The translations under genes and the position numbers were made by a program. 64,000 nucleotides of DNA from Paenibacillus sp. LHD-38 (GTDB lineage Bacteria > Bacillota > Bacilli > Paenibacillales > Paenibacillaceae): positions 1 through 64,000 of the forward strand of contig NZ_JAVIFU010000027.1 in NCBI RefSeq assembly GCF_031157315.1, in the 5' to 3' direction. Under the pieces are notes generated by a model. It ran no database searches, had not been told where the DNA came from, and saw only the letters and a program-made list of their open reading frames with translations. Shown piece by piece: positions 1 to 8,277 of this stretch (the first letter of the stretch is position 1; each line of letters begins with the position of its first letter).

Positions 1-67
1 TCCTAAAACGTTGCCTATTCAGCTAGCAGCTTAACTTATATTCTACCGTTTCGTTGTACGAGTTTTG

Positions 68-384
68 GCTTATTCGCAGGATTTCAAAGAAAGCACGGAG
101 TACCGGATATATTCAACCAAAGGGCACCGACCCGTAACGATAGCAAGACCGGCCTCCACCCCTTGGATAGGCGTAACGAAGGAATGAGAGGGCACTGACC
201 CGTTAAGACATGGGAGTGAAAACCTCCAAGGGCGGCGTGGAGAATGCGTGCAGTAAATGGAAGTATATGGGGCGACAATTATCCCCCTTTATTCCCGTGC
301 GCCTTCATGTTGCCGAAGTCTAACACGGCGTTCCCCTTCTTGTCTTTCAGTCCTTACCAACCGGTTGAAATCCTGCGAATAAGC
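68..384. repeat. MITE-like element with 20-bp perfect terminal inverted repeats
   Basis: The 20 bases at 68-87 (GCTTATTCGCAGGATTTCAA) are the exact reverse complement of 365-384, bounding a 317-bp unit. Inside, a GGCAC(C/T)GACCCGT motif occurs twice (about 122 and 190). No reading frame inside looks like a transposase; the only open frame (minus strand, 84-278) has no recognisable motif. No clear target-site duplication flanks it. It could be a non-autonomous mobile element or the remnant ends of a larger insertion sequence. Confidence 0.5.
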
Positions 385-422
385 GAGCATTCGTGAGAAA
401 AACATATCGTACCAAGGGAGTT

Positions 423-484
423 GAACAATCAAGGAGCAGTTTGCTGCGCCAGCTGCTCCATTTCTTTGTTAAGCTAACGGGCAG
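423..484 (+). repeat. Palindromic intergenic repeat, copy A
   Basis: This 62-bp stretch carries a dyad (GGAGCAG ... CTGCTCC) followed by TTAAGCTAACGGGCAG. It closely matches 1116-1174, and a short partial copy starts near 1710 (GGAGTAGTTTGCCGCGG). It behaves like a dispersed intergenic repeat. The 73-codon open frame over it (393-614) is mostly repeat translation, so I do not call it a gene. Confidence 0.6.
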
Positions 485-631
485 GATAACGCGACAAGTT
501 TTTCCAATTTACGTATTTGTAATATTGGAAGGCATTATTGCCGAGAAGAATCTATCTTTTGGTAGGATTGGACTTCCTCGAAATGATTTAGATTCTGCAT
601 TAAATAAGAGGTAGGGGGAGACGAGCGTCAA

Positions 632-1096
632 ATGAGAAAGATCCTAGTGATTTTGCTGGCATGCGTACTACTGCTTAGCGGCTGTGAACAGATGGAGAAT
701 GATGCATACATTGGAATGGAACGCGATAATATTCAGGATCTTGTGGCAGGTGGAGAAATGGAATACGTTCAAGAGTTTCGTGGGCATTCGGAGAATTGGG
801 CGGCTATGTATATCGTTTATAAACCGAAGGGGGAGGAGAATCACACATCACGAATCTTCATGAAATATATCGGGAAGGACCCAAGACCGTCGGGTCAACT
901 CCGTTACAAGTATGACACAGTCGGAGGCGGGGATGGAAGTGGGACACTGCCTGGCGTTGATGAGGCTGACCATGTGTACAACCTTGGCTCCTCGGGTGGA
1001 AACGGTGCATTAGCCAATCCAGATACCCCCGTGAAAATGCAGGTTTGGTGGAACGATTCGTCGGAGATCATTCAGCTTGACCCAATAACGGATTAA
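632..1096 (+). CDS. Small secreted lipoprotein of unknown function
   Basis: Encodes 154 residues with a classic lipoprotein signal: two basic residues, a hydrophobic core and a lipobox LLSG-C with the lipidated cysteine at position 18. The mature part is polar, with a glycine-rich patch at about 108-134 and no family I recognise. A TAGGGGGAG ribosome site lies about 11 bases before the ATG. It should sit on the outer face of the cytoplasmic membrane. It stands alone between two copies of the palindromic repeat, with no operon partner. The coding call rests on the signal peptide, ribosome site and uninterrupted length. Function unknown. Confidence 0.7.
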   Translation: MRKILVILLACVLLLSGCEQMENDAYIGMERDNIQDLVAGGEMEYVQEFRGHSENWAAMYIVYKPKGEENHTSRIFMKYIGKDPRPSGQLRYKYDTVGGGDGSGTLPGVDEADHVYNLGSSGGNGALANPDTPVKMQVWWNDSSEIIQLDPITD

Positions 1097-1115
1097 ACTA
1101 ACGGGTACGATAGGT

Positions 1116-1174
1116 GAACAAACTAGGAGGAGTTTGCTGCGGCAGCTGCTCCTCTTCATTAAGCTAACGGGCAG
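1116..1174 (+). repeat. Palindromic intergenic repeat, copy B
   Basis: Second copy of the repeat at 423-484. It keeps the dyad around GTTTGCTGCGGCAGCTGCTCC-like sequence and the TTAAGCTAACGGGCAG tail, with a 3-base shortening after the dyad. The flank 1096-1112 (ACTAACGGGTACGATAG) resembles the repeat tail again, suggesting the unit begins further left. Confidence 0.6.
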
Positions 1175-1347
1175 TTTACCGCAGTAAATTGGAGGGGGAT
1201 TAGAATTAAAGATTAAAGTTATGTGACGGGTTTGTACATGAAAACAACATATAAAAAACTAAAAGATTATCACTTGCATTAATTTGGTATTCTTAGGGGG
1301 TAAGAAAATTTGAAGAATAAATCACTAAGAAAGAGGAGGAGTAACCT

Positions 1348-1650
1348 ATGAAACTAAACCATCTTAATCTCACGATCACTGACGTTAAAGCTATTGTAGA
1401 TTTCTTGGTCAAATATTTCGGATTGCAAATCGGGAACACACGCGGCAATGCATTCGCTGCACTATTTGACGACGGTGGGTTAGTGCTTACCTTGATGAAA
1501 GGTAATCAAGTCGGTTATCCCAATACCCTTCATATCGGCTTCATTCAAGAAAGCGAGGATCGGGTAAACGAGATCAATCAACGCATGAAGGATGATGGGT
1601 TTGACGCTTACCTAGTACCTGTACTTAAATACCTAACCATACTCCGTTGA
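1348..1650 (+). pseudogene. Truncated VOC (glyoxalase/bleomycin-resistance-like) protein
   Basis: A good ribosome site (AGAGGAGGAG) precedes an ATG that opens a typical vicinal-oxygen-chelate N-terminal half: MKLNHLNLTITDV, then the FFGLQ-like turn and an FDDGGLVLTLM strand. VOC proteins of this type usually run to about 125-130 residues and end with a strand carrying the last metal-ligand glutamate. Here the similarity stops near residue 92 and the frame ends at residue 100 with an unrelated tail (LKYLTILR), so the second beta-alpha-beta unit is cut off. I read this as a 3' truncation that joined the gene to repeat sequence. A short functional protein cannot be excluded. Confidence 0.6.
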
Positions 1651-1663
1651 ATGGTCGATCGGT

Positions 1664-1700
1664 AGTCTAATACTTGATTTTCAGTCTAATACTTGATTTT
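1664..1700 (+). repeat. Short tandem repeat, two 18-bp copies
   Basis: AGTCTAATACTTGATTTT occurs at 1664-1681 and again at 1683-1700, one base apart, directly after the truncated VOC frame. It probably marks the break or a small duplication. Confidence 0.7.
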
Positions 1701-1748
1701 CTTTGATCAAAAAGGAGTAGTTTGCCGCGGTGAGGCATAACCTGAAGT

Positions 1749-1799
1749 AAAGACACGGAACAGACGGGCGTAAGCGTCTTATACCGTGTCTTTTTTTTG
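1749..1799 (+). terminator. Rho-independent terminator
   Basis: A hairpin with outer arms AGACACGG / CCGTGTCT and an inner AGACG ... CGTCT pairing is followed directly by eight T. It points rightward and would end transcription from the 632-1650 side. Confidence 0.8.
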
Positions 1800-1800
1800 T

Positions 1801-2251
1801 ATTCGGCCGGCAGACGCTGTCCTGTTTTTCAGAGCCGTTTCGGGAGCGGCAGCAGGCATCGGCATCGTGCTTGGGGGCAGCACAGCGATACCCAGGTGAG
1901 ATATCGACCGAATCTGGAGGTAGTGTCATGTCGTGAAGAATGACCGTTGCTCCCGGCGGGATAGCGACGGATGACGTAAGTCCGCCTCGCTGGGCTGCTT
2001 GCTCCACCGCTTCCAAAGCGGTTTCAAAGGAATAACGCGTAGATAAACTCTTGCATCGTTTGCAAGGTTGCATTCCAACCAGTTTCGTGCGAAACGTCTC
2101 GGGAGGTTCATCATGAATTTCGCTGTTATGCAAAGCTCTTGGATTACGCATATATACGAATTAATGTTATACGAACGTCCACGGTATAGGTTCGCTGTTT
2201 AGCGAATAAGCGAATGTGGGCACTAATCTCAGCGCTTAGGTAACGAGAAAA
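1801..2251. other. Stretch without a supportable gene
   Basis: About 450 bases between the terminator and the ThuA-like gene. Open frames exist on the minus strand (1681-2151 and 1926-2114), but they overlap each other, the longer one runs through the terminator and repeat, and neither has a ribosome site or a recognisable motif. Both may be debris of an old gene. A small dyad TTCGCT/AGCGAA lies near 2190-2206. Confidence 0.5.
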
Positions 2252-3016
2252 TTACTTGCTCCTAAACTCTATGACAGGTTCTGTAGGTCCATATACCGGC
2301 TCAGCTCCATGCACAGGCACAGCCCAACGCACAGCATTAGCTATCACTCTCATAATTTCTTTATTGTAATAAGTGGGGTTCGTTTCATGTCCCGGTTGGA
2401 AGTAAAATACTTTGCCTAACCCGCGATAATAGGAACACCCGCTGCGGAACACTTCCCCGCCTTCGAACCAACCGACAAACACGAGTTGATCAGGTTCAGG
2501 AATATCAAAAAACTCGCCGTACATTTCTTCTTCCTGCAGCACAATATACTGACCGATTCCATGCGTGATCGGATGGGCAGGATTGACAACCCATATTACT
2601 TCCTTCTCATTGTCTGTTCTCACTCTTAAATTACAGCTCGTACCCATCAATTTCTTGAATATTTTTGAAAAATGAGCCGAGTGAAGCACGATCAGCCCCA
2701 TCCCTTGAAGTACTTTGTTGTGAACCCTTTCAACAATCACATTTTCAACCTTATCGTGAAATTTATGCCCCCACCAGATTAAGACATCCGTTTGATTAAG
2801 AATCTCATCCGTTAAACCATGCTCCGGTTGTTCTAACGTGGCTGTTTGGATTCGGAAGCCGTATGGCGCTAAGCCTTCAGAAATGGCAGTGTGTATCCCT
2901 CTTGGATATACGTTAGTTACACTTGGTTCCGTTTTCTCCTGCATATATTCATTCCAAATGGTCACTTGAATCGGTTTTATCTCTACCATCGTTCTATTTC
3001 CAATTGTCACTTTCAT
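2252..3016 (-). CDS. ThuA-domain protein (class-I glutamine-amidotransferase-like fold)
   Basis: Encodes 254 residues matching the ThuA family: an N-terminal VTIWNEY strand, a PRGIH segment, the DVLIWWGHKFHD motif at about 95-106, GLIVLHSAHFS at about 133, the HPITHGI segment at about 168, and FYFQPGHE near 217. ThuA proteins share the class-I glutamine amidotransferase fold and are linked to sugar utilisation (trehalose and other disaccharides), but the exact reaction is not established for most members. The start ATG at 3016 has a GGGAGCGG ribosome site about 10 bases upstream. It is transcribed away from the GMC oxidoreductase pair, sharing the 3017-3144 intergenic region. Neighbouring sugar oxidoreductases suggest a part in oxidised-sugar metabolism, which is inference. 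Confidence 0.85.
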   Translation of the reverse strand: MKVTIGNRTMVEIKPIQVTIWNEYMQEKTEPSVTNVYPRGIHTAISEGLAPYGFRIQTATLEQPEHGLTDEILNQTDVLIWWGHKFHDKVENVIVERVHNKVLQGMGLIVLHSAHFSKIFKKLMGTSCNLRVRTDNEKEVIWVVNPAHPITHGIGQYIVLQEEEMYGEFFDIPEPDQLVFVGWFEGGEVFRSGCSYYRGLGKVFYFQPGHETNPTYYNKEIMRVIANAVRWAVPVHGAEPVYGPTEPVIEFRSK

Positions 3017-3144
3017 TAAGTTTATCCGCTCCCATCCAAATAAATTAATTTATGCGTCAATTCGATTTGTAATAACAAAACGGTAATAAACAAACGAATT
3101 TTTCATACATAGTATAAAGATTTAACCATAAGGATGTGAACGCA

Positions 3145-4749
3145 TTGAGGTTATATATAGCGGATGCTGGAGAAACGCTCAGAAGGGTTGCGGTAAAACA
3201 TCATATCCATATCGATGAACTAATATTCCTAAACCCGCATATTACCGGCCCTGATCTCAACATTGCAGGAAGACAAGTAAAACTCCCTTCTTCGACCATT
3301 GTAACTAGATTCTTTAACAACCGTCCTGCTCCATTTCCGTCTGAGCCGCCATTGGATTTCAGAGGTCATTGGATTCCTCTAACGCCTTTGGAGCAAATGG
3401 CTCAAACCGAATACGATGTTCTGATCGTCGGCACCGGGGCCGGAGGGGGAGCCGCGATCTGGAGGCTATGCGAACAGTGGGGGGGGAATGAAAAACGGAT
3501 TGGTGTCATTGAAGCAGGTGATCTCGTGCTGCCGACCCATGTGTTCAATATCCCAACTAGCGATCATTCGGGAAATGTATGGAGCAACCCGAATGTCTGG
3601 AGAAATATCGGAAGATTTCTTCCTGAATTCCCTGCTGGAAATATGGTATTTGCCCTGGGGGGACGCACTTTATATTGGGGAATGGTCAGCCCCCGTATGG
3701 ATCCTTCCGAAATTGCCGGATGGCCCGTGCCGTTAGAAGAAATGCATGTATACTACAACATTGCCGAAAGAGCCATGAATGTTAATCAAGAATTTACTAA
3801 GGGCTCATCGCTTCAAGAAGTTCTCCTCAAGCGGCTCCAAGAAAACGGATTTCCCGATGTCATCGATTCTCCCATGGCCATAAACCTTCAACCGTCATCC
3901 TACGGAGTGATACATTCCAATGTAGCTTTCAGTTCCATCTCCTTTCTTGGAAATGCCTTGAACCATAAACCCTTCGATTTGGGCGTGAAGGCCCGCGCCG
4001 TGGAGGTATTGACCGAACAAGGTAAAGTGGCTGGCATCAAAGTGCTGACTCCGGATAGAACATCCTATTCGATCAGGGCGAAGACCATTGTTTTATCGGC
4101 GAGCACATTTGAAACTCCGCGTATTTTGCTTCAATCCGGAATTCCGGGCAGAGCGATCGGCCATTACTTGACGGATCATGCTTTTGTAAGAGGCGTGGCA
4201 ACCGTAGATCGCAATGAATTTCCGGGCTTTATCGGGGGATTGCAAATATTCGTCCCGCAGACGGAGGAGCGTCCTTACGGTATACATTTGTGGGGACCGG
4301 GAGAGTCTGAACCAGAGAAATTAGAGGTTTACTTGCACGGTTATGGCAATGCCGAACCGCGGTTTGAGAACAAGATATCGCTCGATATAAACAATCTGGA
4401 TGAGTACGGGGTACCGCGTATCCAGGTGAATTTCTCCTACAGCGCGAAGGATCAAGTTGTAATTGACCAAACGACGGAAGGCGTGAAACGAGCTTCACTA
4501 GCCATGAAAGCCCCCTTGAGCAGTCTCGAACTGTTGCCTCCGGGAAGTGACGCCCATTATGCAGGAACTTGCCGTATGGGGAATGATCCCTACACTTCGG
4601 CAACCAACAGATACGGTCAAATACACGGAATATCCGGTCTCTATGTGGCCGATAACAGCATTTTGCCGAGCATCGGAGGTACCAACCCAACATTATCGAC
4701 AATTGCCTTGGCGATACGCACGGCAGATTATATCATCGGGCAAGGCTAA
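3145..4749 (+). CDS. LysM-GMC family FAD-dependent oxidoreductase, paralogue 1
   Basis: About 534 residues. The first ~48 form a LysM-like module (IADAGETLRRVAVKH ... LNIAGRQVKLP), followed by a linker and a GMC oxidoreductase. The FAD-binding VGTGAGGGAA motif lies at about 95, followed by VIEAGD, and GGRTLYWGMVSPR follows further on. The C-terminus has HYAGTCRMG (catalytic-type His) and GGTNPTLST (partner Asn). GMC enzymes oxidise alcohols and sugars with FAD. LysM modules bind N-acetylglucosamine polymers such as peptidoglycan, yet no signal peptide precedes it. I choose TTG at 3145 because AAGGATGTGA at 3130-3139 is a near-perfect ribosome site 5 bases before it; the GTG at 3136 lies inside that site. 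It is followed 48 bp later by a close paralogue. Confidence 0.85.
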   Translation: MRLYIADAGETLRRVAVKHHIHIDELIFLNPHITGPDLNIAGRQVKLPSSTIVTRFFNNRPAPFPSEPPLDFRGHWIPLTPLEQMAQTEYDVLIVGTGAGGGAAIWRLCEQWGGNEKRIGVIEAGDLVLPTHVFNIPTSDHSGNVWSNPNVWRNIGRFLPEFPAGNMVFALGGRTLYWGMVSPRMDPSEIAGWPVPLEEMHVYYNIAERAMNVNQEFTKGSSLQEVLLKRLQENGFPDVIDSPMAINLQPSSYGVIHSNVAFSSISFLGNALNHKPFDLGVKARAVEVLTEQGKVAGIKVLTPDRTSYSIRAKTIVLSASTFETPRILLQSGIPGRAIGHYLTDHAFVRGVATVDRNEFPGFIGGLQIFVPQTEERPYGIHLWGPGESEPEKLEVYLHGYGNAEPRFENKISLDINNLDEYGVPRIQVNFSYSAKDQVVIDQTTEGVKRASLAMKAPLSSLELLPPGSDAHYAGTCRMGNDPYTSATNRYGQIHGISGLYVADNSILPSIGGTNPTLSTIALAIRTADYIIGQG

Positions 4750-4797
4750 AGCGGTATGTTCGCAATTCCAACGTTTAAGTGATAGGATGTGAAAGCA

Positions 4798-6396
4798 TTG
4801 AGGATCTATATCGCGGATGCTGGAGATACGCTTAGATCAATTGCGACGAAATATCAGGTAGATATAGAGACGCTCATTTCCCTTAATACACCTATTGCAA
4901 GTCCCGATCTCCATATCGCCGGCAGACAAGTAGAACTCCCTCCCATAGCAATACCGATCCAAAACCGGATCACCGATACTCCTTTTGAACCTTTCAATTG
5001 TCCGCCGCCCTGGATTCCTCTTGCCCCGCTTGCGCAAATGGCTGAAACCGAATACGATATTCTGGTCGTCGGTACAGGGGCTGGAGGTGGAGCAGCGATC
5101 TGGAGACTATGTGAACAATGGGGGAGAAATGAGAAACGGATCGGGGTCATTGAAGCCGGAGATCTTCTGATACCGACACATAGAGATAACATTCCTACTG
5201 CCGGTTTTACCCAAGCCATTTGGTCCGATCCTGAAGTGGTGGTGGAGATCGGGAAATTCCTTCCTGAATTTTCAGGCGCCAAAAAACTGTTAGGATTAGG
5301 GGGGAGAACCTTGGTGTGGGGGACGGCCAGTCCCCGAATGGCTGCCTCCGAAATGTCAGGATGGCCCGTAACGGCAGAAGAGATGGAGAAATACTTCAAT
5401 ATCGCGGAAGAGATCATGAACGTTAACCGGTTACATTCCAAGGCGTCTGCTATGAATGAAGTTATTTTAAATCGGCTTCGGGAAAATGGCTTTCCCGAGG
5501 TAATACCAGCTCCGGCGGCTGTCGATTTGGATCCAGAAAAAGCGGTGCCTTCCTACGGGTCTTTCAGTTCTATCCTTTTTCTTGCCTTAGGCTTGGTACG
5601 TAAACCGTTTGATCTGGCTGTTAAAGCCCGTGCCGTTCAAGTGCTTGCCGAAAGAGGGAAAGTGACAGGTATCAAAGTCATGTCCCCGGATAAAACACCG
5701 TACATCGTTCGAGCAAAGACGGTTGTATTATCTTCAAGCACGCTGGAAACTCCGCGTATTTTACTTCATTCGGGTATTCCGGGAAGAGCTATCGGCCATT
5801 ATTTACAACCTCATGTTTTTGTGCAGGGCGCAGCAACAGTGAACATCAAAGATATTTCGAATGGTGTAGGAGGGGTCTCCATTTGGGTCCCGCAAACGAA
5901 CGATCAGCCCTTTGGAATACATATGTGGGGCGGAGGATATAAAGAATCGCCTTTGGAGGCGGAGCGGGAGATCGTTATGAACGGTTTCGGCAAGGTTGAA
6001 CCGCGGTTTGAAAACAAAGTCACGCTTGATCTGAGCAATCTGGATGATTACGGAGTACCGCGGATTCGAGTGAATTTCTCCTACAGCGCAAAGGATCAAT
6101 TTGTCATTAAAAAAACGTCGGAAGGCGTGAAGCAGGCTTCCGCGGCCATGCAAGCCCGGTTGACCAGAATCGAATTTCTGCCTCCTGGAAGCGATGCGCA
6201 TGAGTCGGGAACGTGCCGAATGGGCGAAGATCCTTCCAGTTCAGCAACTAACCATTATGGTCAAGTCCACGGGGTATCCGGCCTCTATGTAGCTGATAAC
6301 AGTGTATTGCCGACTTTAGGAGGGACCAGTCCAACGCTTACGACAATTGCCTTGGCGATTCGTACGGTGGATCATATCATTGGACAATTGAAATAA
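4798..6396 (+). CDS. LysM-GMC family FAD-dependent oxidoreductase, paralogue 2
   Basis: About 532 residues with the same architecture as the upstream gene: a LysM-like N-terminus (IADAGDTLRSIATKYQ), FAD motif VVGTGAGGGAA at about 94, VIEAGD, GGRTLVWGTASPR and a C-terminal HESGTCRMG. The two proteins align along their whole length, so this is a tandem duplication. The Asn of the GGTNPTLST motif in paralogue 1 is replaced here by Ser (GGTSPTLTT), which may change activity or substrate. The start is set at TTG 4798, as TAGGATGTGA at 4784-4793 is the ribosome site, exactly as in paralogue 1. No terminator was seen after the stop. Confidence 0.85.
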   Translation: MRIYIADAGDTLRSIATKYQVDIETLISLNTPIASPDLHIAGRQVELPPIAIPIQNRITDTPFEPFNCPPPWIPLAPLAQMAETEYDILVVGTGAGGGAAIWRLCEQWGRNEKRIGVIEAGDLLIPTHRDNIPTAGFTQAIWSDPEVVVEIGKFLPEFSGAKKLLGLGGRTLVWGTASPRMAASEMSGWPVTAEEMEKYFNIAEEIMNVNRLHSKASAMNEVILNRLRENGFPEVIPAPAAVDLDPEKAVPSYGSFSSILFLALGLVRKPFDLAVKARAVQVLAERGKVTGIKVMSPDKTPYIVRAKTVVLSSSTLETPRILLHSGIPGRAIGHYLQPHVFVQGAATVNIKDISNGVGGVSIWVPQTNDQPFGIHMWGGGYKESPLEAEREIVMNGFGKVEPRFENKVTLDLSNLDDYGVPRIRVNFSYSAKDQFVIKKTSEGVKQASAAMQARLTRIEFLPPGSDAHESGTCRMGEDPSSSATNHYGQVHGVSGLYVADNSVLPTLGGTSPTLTTIALAIRTVDHIIGQLK

Positions 6397-6465
6397 ATAT
6401 CACAATTTTACGCTTGACGCGGGATGCGATCTATAAGTTGCGGATAATAGAGTTCTGATCCGTAT

Positions 6466-6740
6466 TTAGGTGAACCAAATATCCTTAAACTGCACCCACC
6501 CGAGCGATTCCAGCGAGATGCCGCGAACAGACGGGTGGAGGGTGGTCTTCAGATGTTAATGGTAGAGGAACAGCAGGCTGTTCCTCTCTTTGTGCTGTCT
6601 TTCCATTTGCCTGAAAATAGCGACCCGCTGTTTAGGCTCGAGCTCGGCCAGAAACTGGCGGATGCTCTACTCCAGCATGTCATGAATGTACTGCAGCGCA
6701 TGCATATTGCAACGGCGAGCCGCATACTAAGGGATTTTAC
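6466..6740 (-). pseudogene. Decayed coding fragment (minus strand), unidentified
   Basis: Read on the minus strand, one frame gives convincing protein-like sequence interrupted by two stops: ...LQYIHDMLE, stop, SIRQFLAELEPKQRVAIFR..., LFLYH, stop, then HLKTTLHPSVRGISLESLG and ...WVQFKDIWFT with its own stop at 6466-6468. Both internal stops are in the same frame, so this looks like a gene tail killed by point mutations. I do not recognise the family. Confidence 0.4.
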
Positions 6741-6930
6741 TGAGAATCCAATTGATGATGTACGAAATGATTTAAATAACTATCTATCCCGTGGAAGAGT
6801 GACTTACTTAGAGATGGAAAGGACAGTAAAATCCAATTCAGACATTGTCATCGAAGGTTTATTACCTATGGCTTTAATTGCGCCAGGTCGCGGTTTGGCT
6901 TTAAATGCTGATAGGAGGCCGAACGTATAG
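6725..6930 (+). pseudogene. Coding fragment (plus strand), unidentified C-terminus
   Basis: The last ~65 codons of the open frame 6535-6930 look protein-like (DFTENPIDDVRNDLNNYL, RVTYLEMERTV, IEGLLPMALIAPGRG), while its first half is the antisense of the minus-strand fragment next door. It has no start or ribosome site of its own at the junction. It is probably the tail of a lost gene fused by rearrangement to other debris. Confidence 0.35.
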
Positions 6931-6934
6931 TGAT

Positions 6935-7285
6935 TTTTGCGCGGCTGTTAGCAGTCTTCACTGTGCGGGCAAACTGAAGATAATACTCATACAGCGCTTC
7001 ATTCGATTTTACCGTATTCGCACGAATGCAACCTACCTCAGGGATGAATTGAGCACATTGCTATCAAAATGCCTGCCACAGTATTGAAAGAGATATGCGT
7101 CTTTTCCGAACATACTTTTGCGCAAACTATATTCATACTTGACTGTTGGCAAAGGTTCCGTTTTGCTCAAGTTGTAATGTTCTCGCAGCAACTTTATAAG
7201 TTCACCCATAAATCCGAATATATCTTTTGGAATGTAATAGTTTTCAGGCTCATCTCGGCCCTCTTCTCTTGGACTACTTCCTCCT
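6935..7285 (-). pseudogene. Frameshifted coding fragment (minus strand), unidentified
   Basis: On the minus strand about 84 codons stay open from 7285 and read like real protein (DEPENYYIPKDIFGFMGELI, LREHYNLSKTEPLPTV, KYEYSLRKSMFGKDAYLFQY). A stop follows near 7034. A different frame then continues the protein-like sequence (QFIPEVGCIRANTVKSNEAL, YEYYLQFARTVKTANSR). A frameshift near 7050 separates the halves. There is no start codon with a ribosome site. Family not recognised. Confidence 0.45.
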
Positions 7286-7314
7286 CAACCTGCAACTAAT
7301 TACTGGAACTGAAC

Positions 7315-8145
7315 TTACTCATTGCAATTTAAGTTCACATGTAGGGTAGTCTTTTCTTTCTTGTACGTTCTTGGGCTGCTGCCGTAGGTTTTGCGGAATA
7401 ACGCTGCAAAATGATTGTAATTATTAAAGCCGACATCGAGCGAGGCTTCTGTCGCCGTGCGTCCCATATGTTCCATCAATAGCGCCGCTTGCTGGAGCCG
7501 CAGGCGATTCAGATGCTCCAGGACGCTTTCGCCCGTCTCCTGCTTGAAGAGATGAGAAAGCCGCGATAGAGAAAGTCCAACGCTGCGGGCTAAATCCTCG
7601 AGGTGAAAGGTCTGATTCATATTCCGTGAAAGATATTGCAAAGAAAGTTCAATTCTCGGATCGAGCCGCTGTTCGAGAAGCCGGGCAGCGAGCAGGATGA
7701 CCTCGCGCAGTGAGTTTTCGCAAAGCATATGCCAGAAGCTGGCTTGCTCCCTTGAATCCGTTAAAATATCGCTAATCGCTTGCTGTACCCGATTTAGCAT
7801 AGTGCCCTCGGGAATGGCCGCGATAATGATCTCGTCATTGGGCAGGTAGTCGATTTCAGGTAGTTTATGAAAATGCACCCAGTAAAAGTTCCAACGACTC
7901 CCTTTTGTTGTCCCATACTCATGCGGAATACCGGAACGAAGCAGCGCAATTTGACCCTTGCTGCAGAACTTCTTGGCCCCAGGCGTACGCAAATACCCTT
8001 CGCCCTCTAACGTAAAGAAGAGAAGCCATTCTTTCATCCCATTTGGCCTTCGATTTTTGTACGAATCGGATTCCTCGAAATGACCGCTTATAATAGAGGT
8101 ATAAGATGAAAGTTGATCGGATTTTGGATTGCTGTACCTGGTCAT
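7315..8145 (-). CDS. AraC-family transcriptional regulator with cupin-type sensor domain
   Basis: Encodes 276 residues. The N-terminal half (about 30-110) is a cupin-like AraC ligand domain (EWLLFFTLEGEGYLRT, GIPHEYGT). The C-terminal ~100 residues hold two helix-turn-helix motifs, LEDLARSVGLSLSRLSHLFK and TATEASLDVGFNNYNHFAAL, ending in the AraC signature FRKTYGSSPRTYKK. It is divergent from the PhyH/TIM-barrel pair (132-bp gap) and so is the likely regulator of that pair and perhaps of the wider sugar island. AraC proteins of this layout usually activate on sugar binding; the ligand cannot be read from sequence. Confidence 0.9.
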   Translation of the reverse strand: MTRYSNPKSDQLSSYTSIISGHFEESDSYKNRRPNGMKEWLLFFTLEGEGYLRTPGAKKFCSKGQIALLRSGIPHEYGTTKGSRWNFYWVHFHKLPEIDYLPNDEIIIAAIPEGTMLNRVQQAISDILTDSREQASFWHMLCENSLREVILLAARLLEQRLDPRIELSLQYLSRNMNQTFHLEDLARSVGLSLSRLSHLFKQETGESVLEHLNRLRLQQAALLMEHMGRTATEASLDVGFNNYNHFAALFRKTYGSSPRTYKKEKTTLHVNLNCNE

Positions 8146-8277
8146 TAAACGGTCCCCCTGATTTATAAAAATAGCAGAATACCGTTACTTTTTAGCAGTA
8201 ATCTTGCTTCCCTAAAAATAACGAAAGTTCTATGATTATGTCAAGAAGAATCCATGTTTCCAAAGGAGCGAAATGCG

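Noticed and set aside
84..278. Minus-strand frame inside the inverted-repeat element as a transposase
   Set aside because: Only 64 codons and no catalytic motif of any transposase family I know.
393..614. 73-codon open frame after the inverted-repeat element
   Set aside because: A third of it is the palindromic intergenic repeat, no ribosome site precedes it, and no motif is seen.
1681..2151. 156-codon minus-strand frame
   Set aside because: It runs through a terminator and repeats and has no ribosome site; kept only as unresolved sequence.
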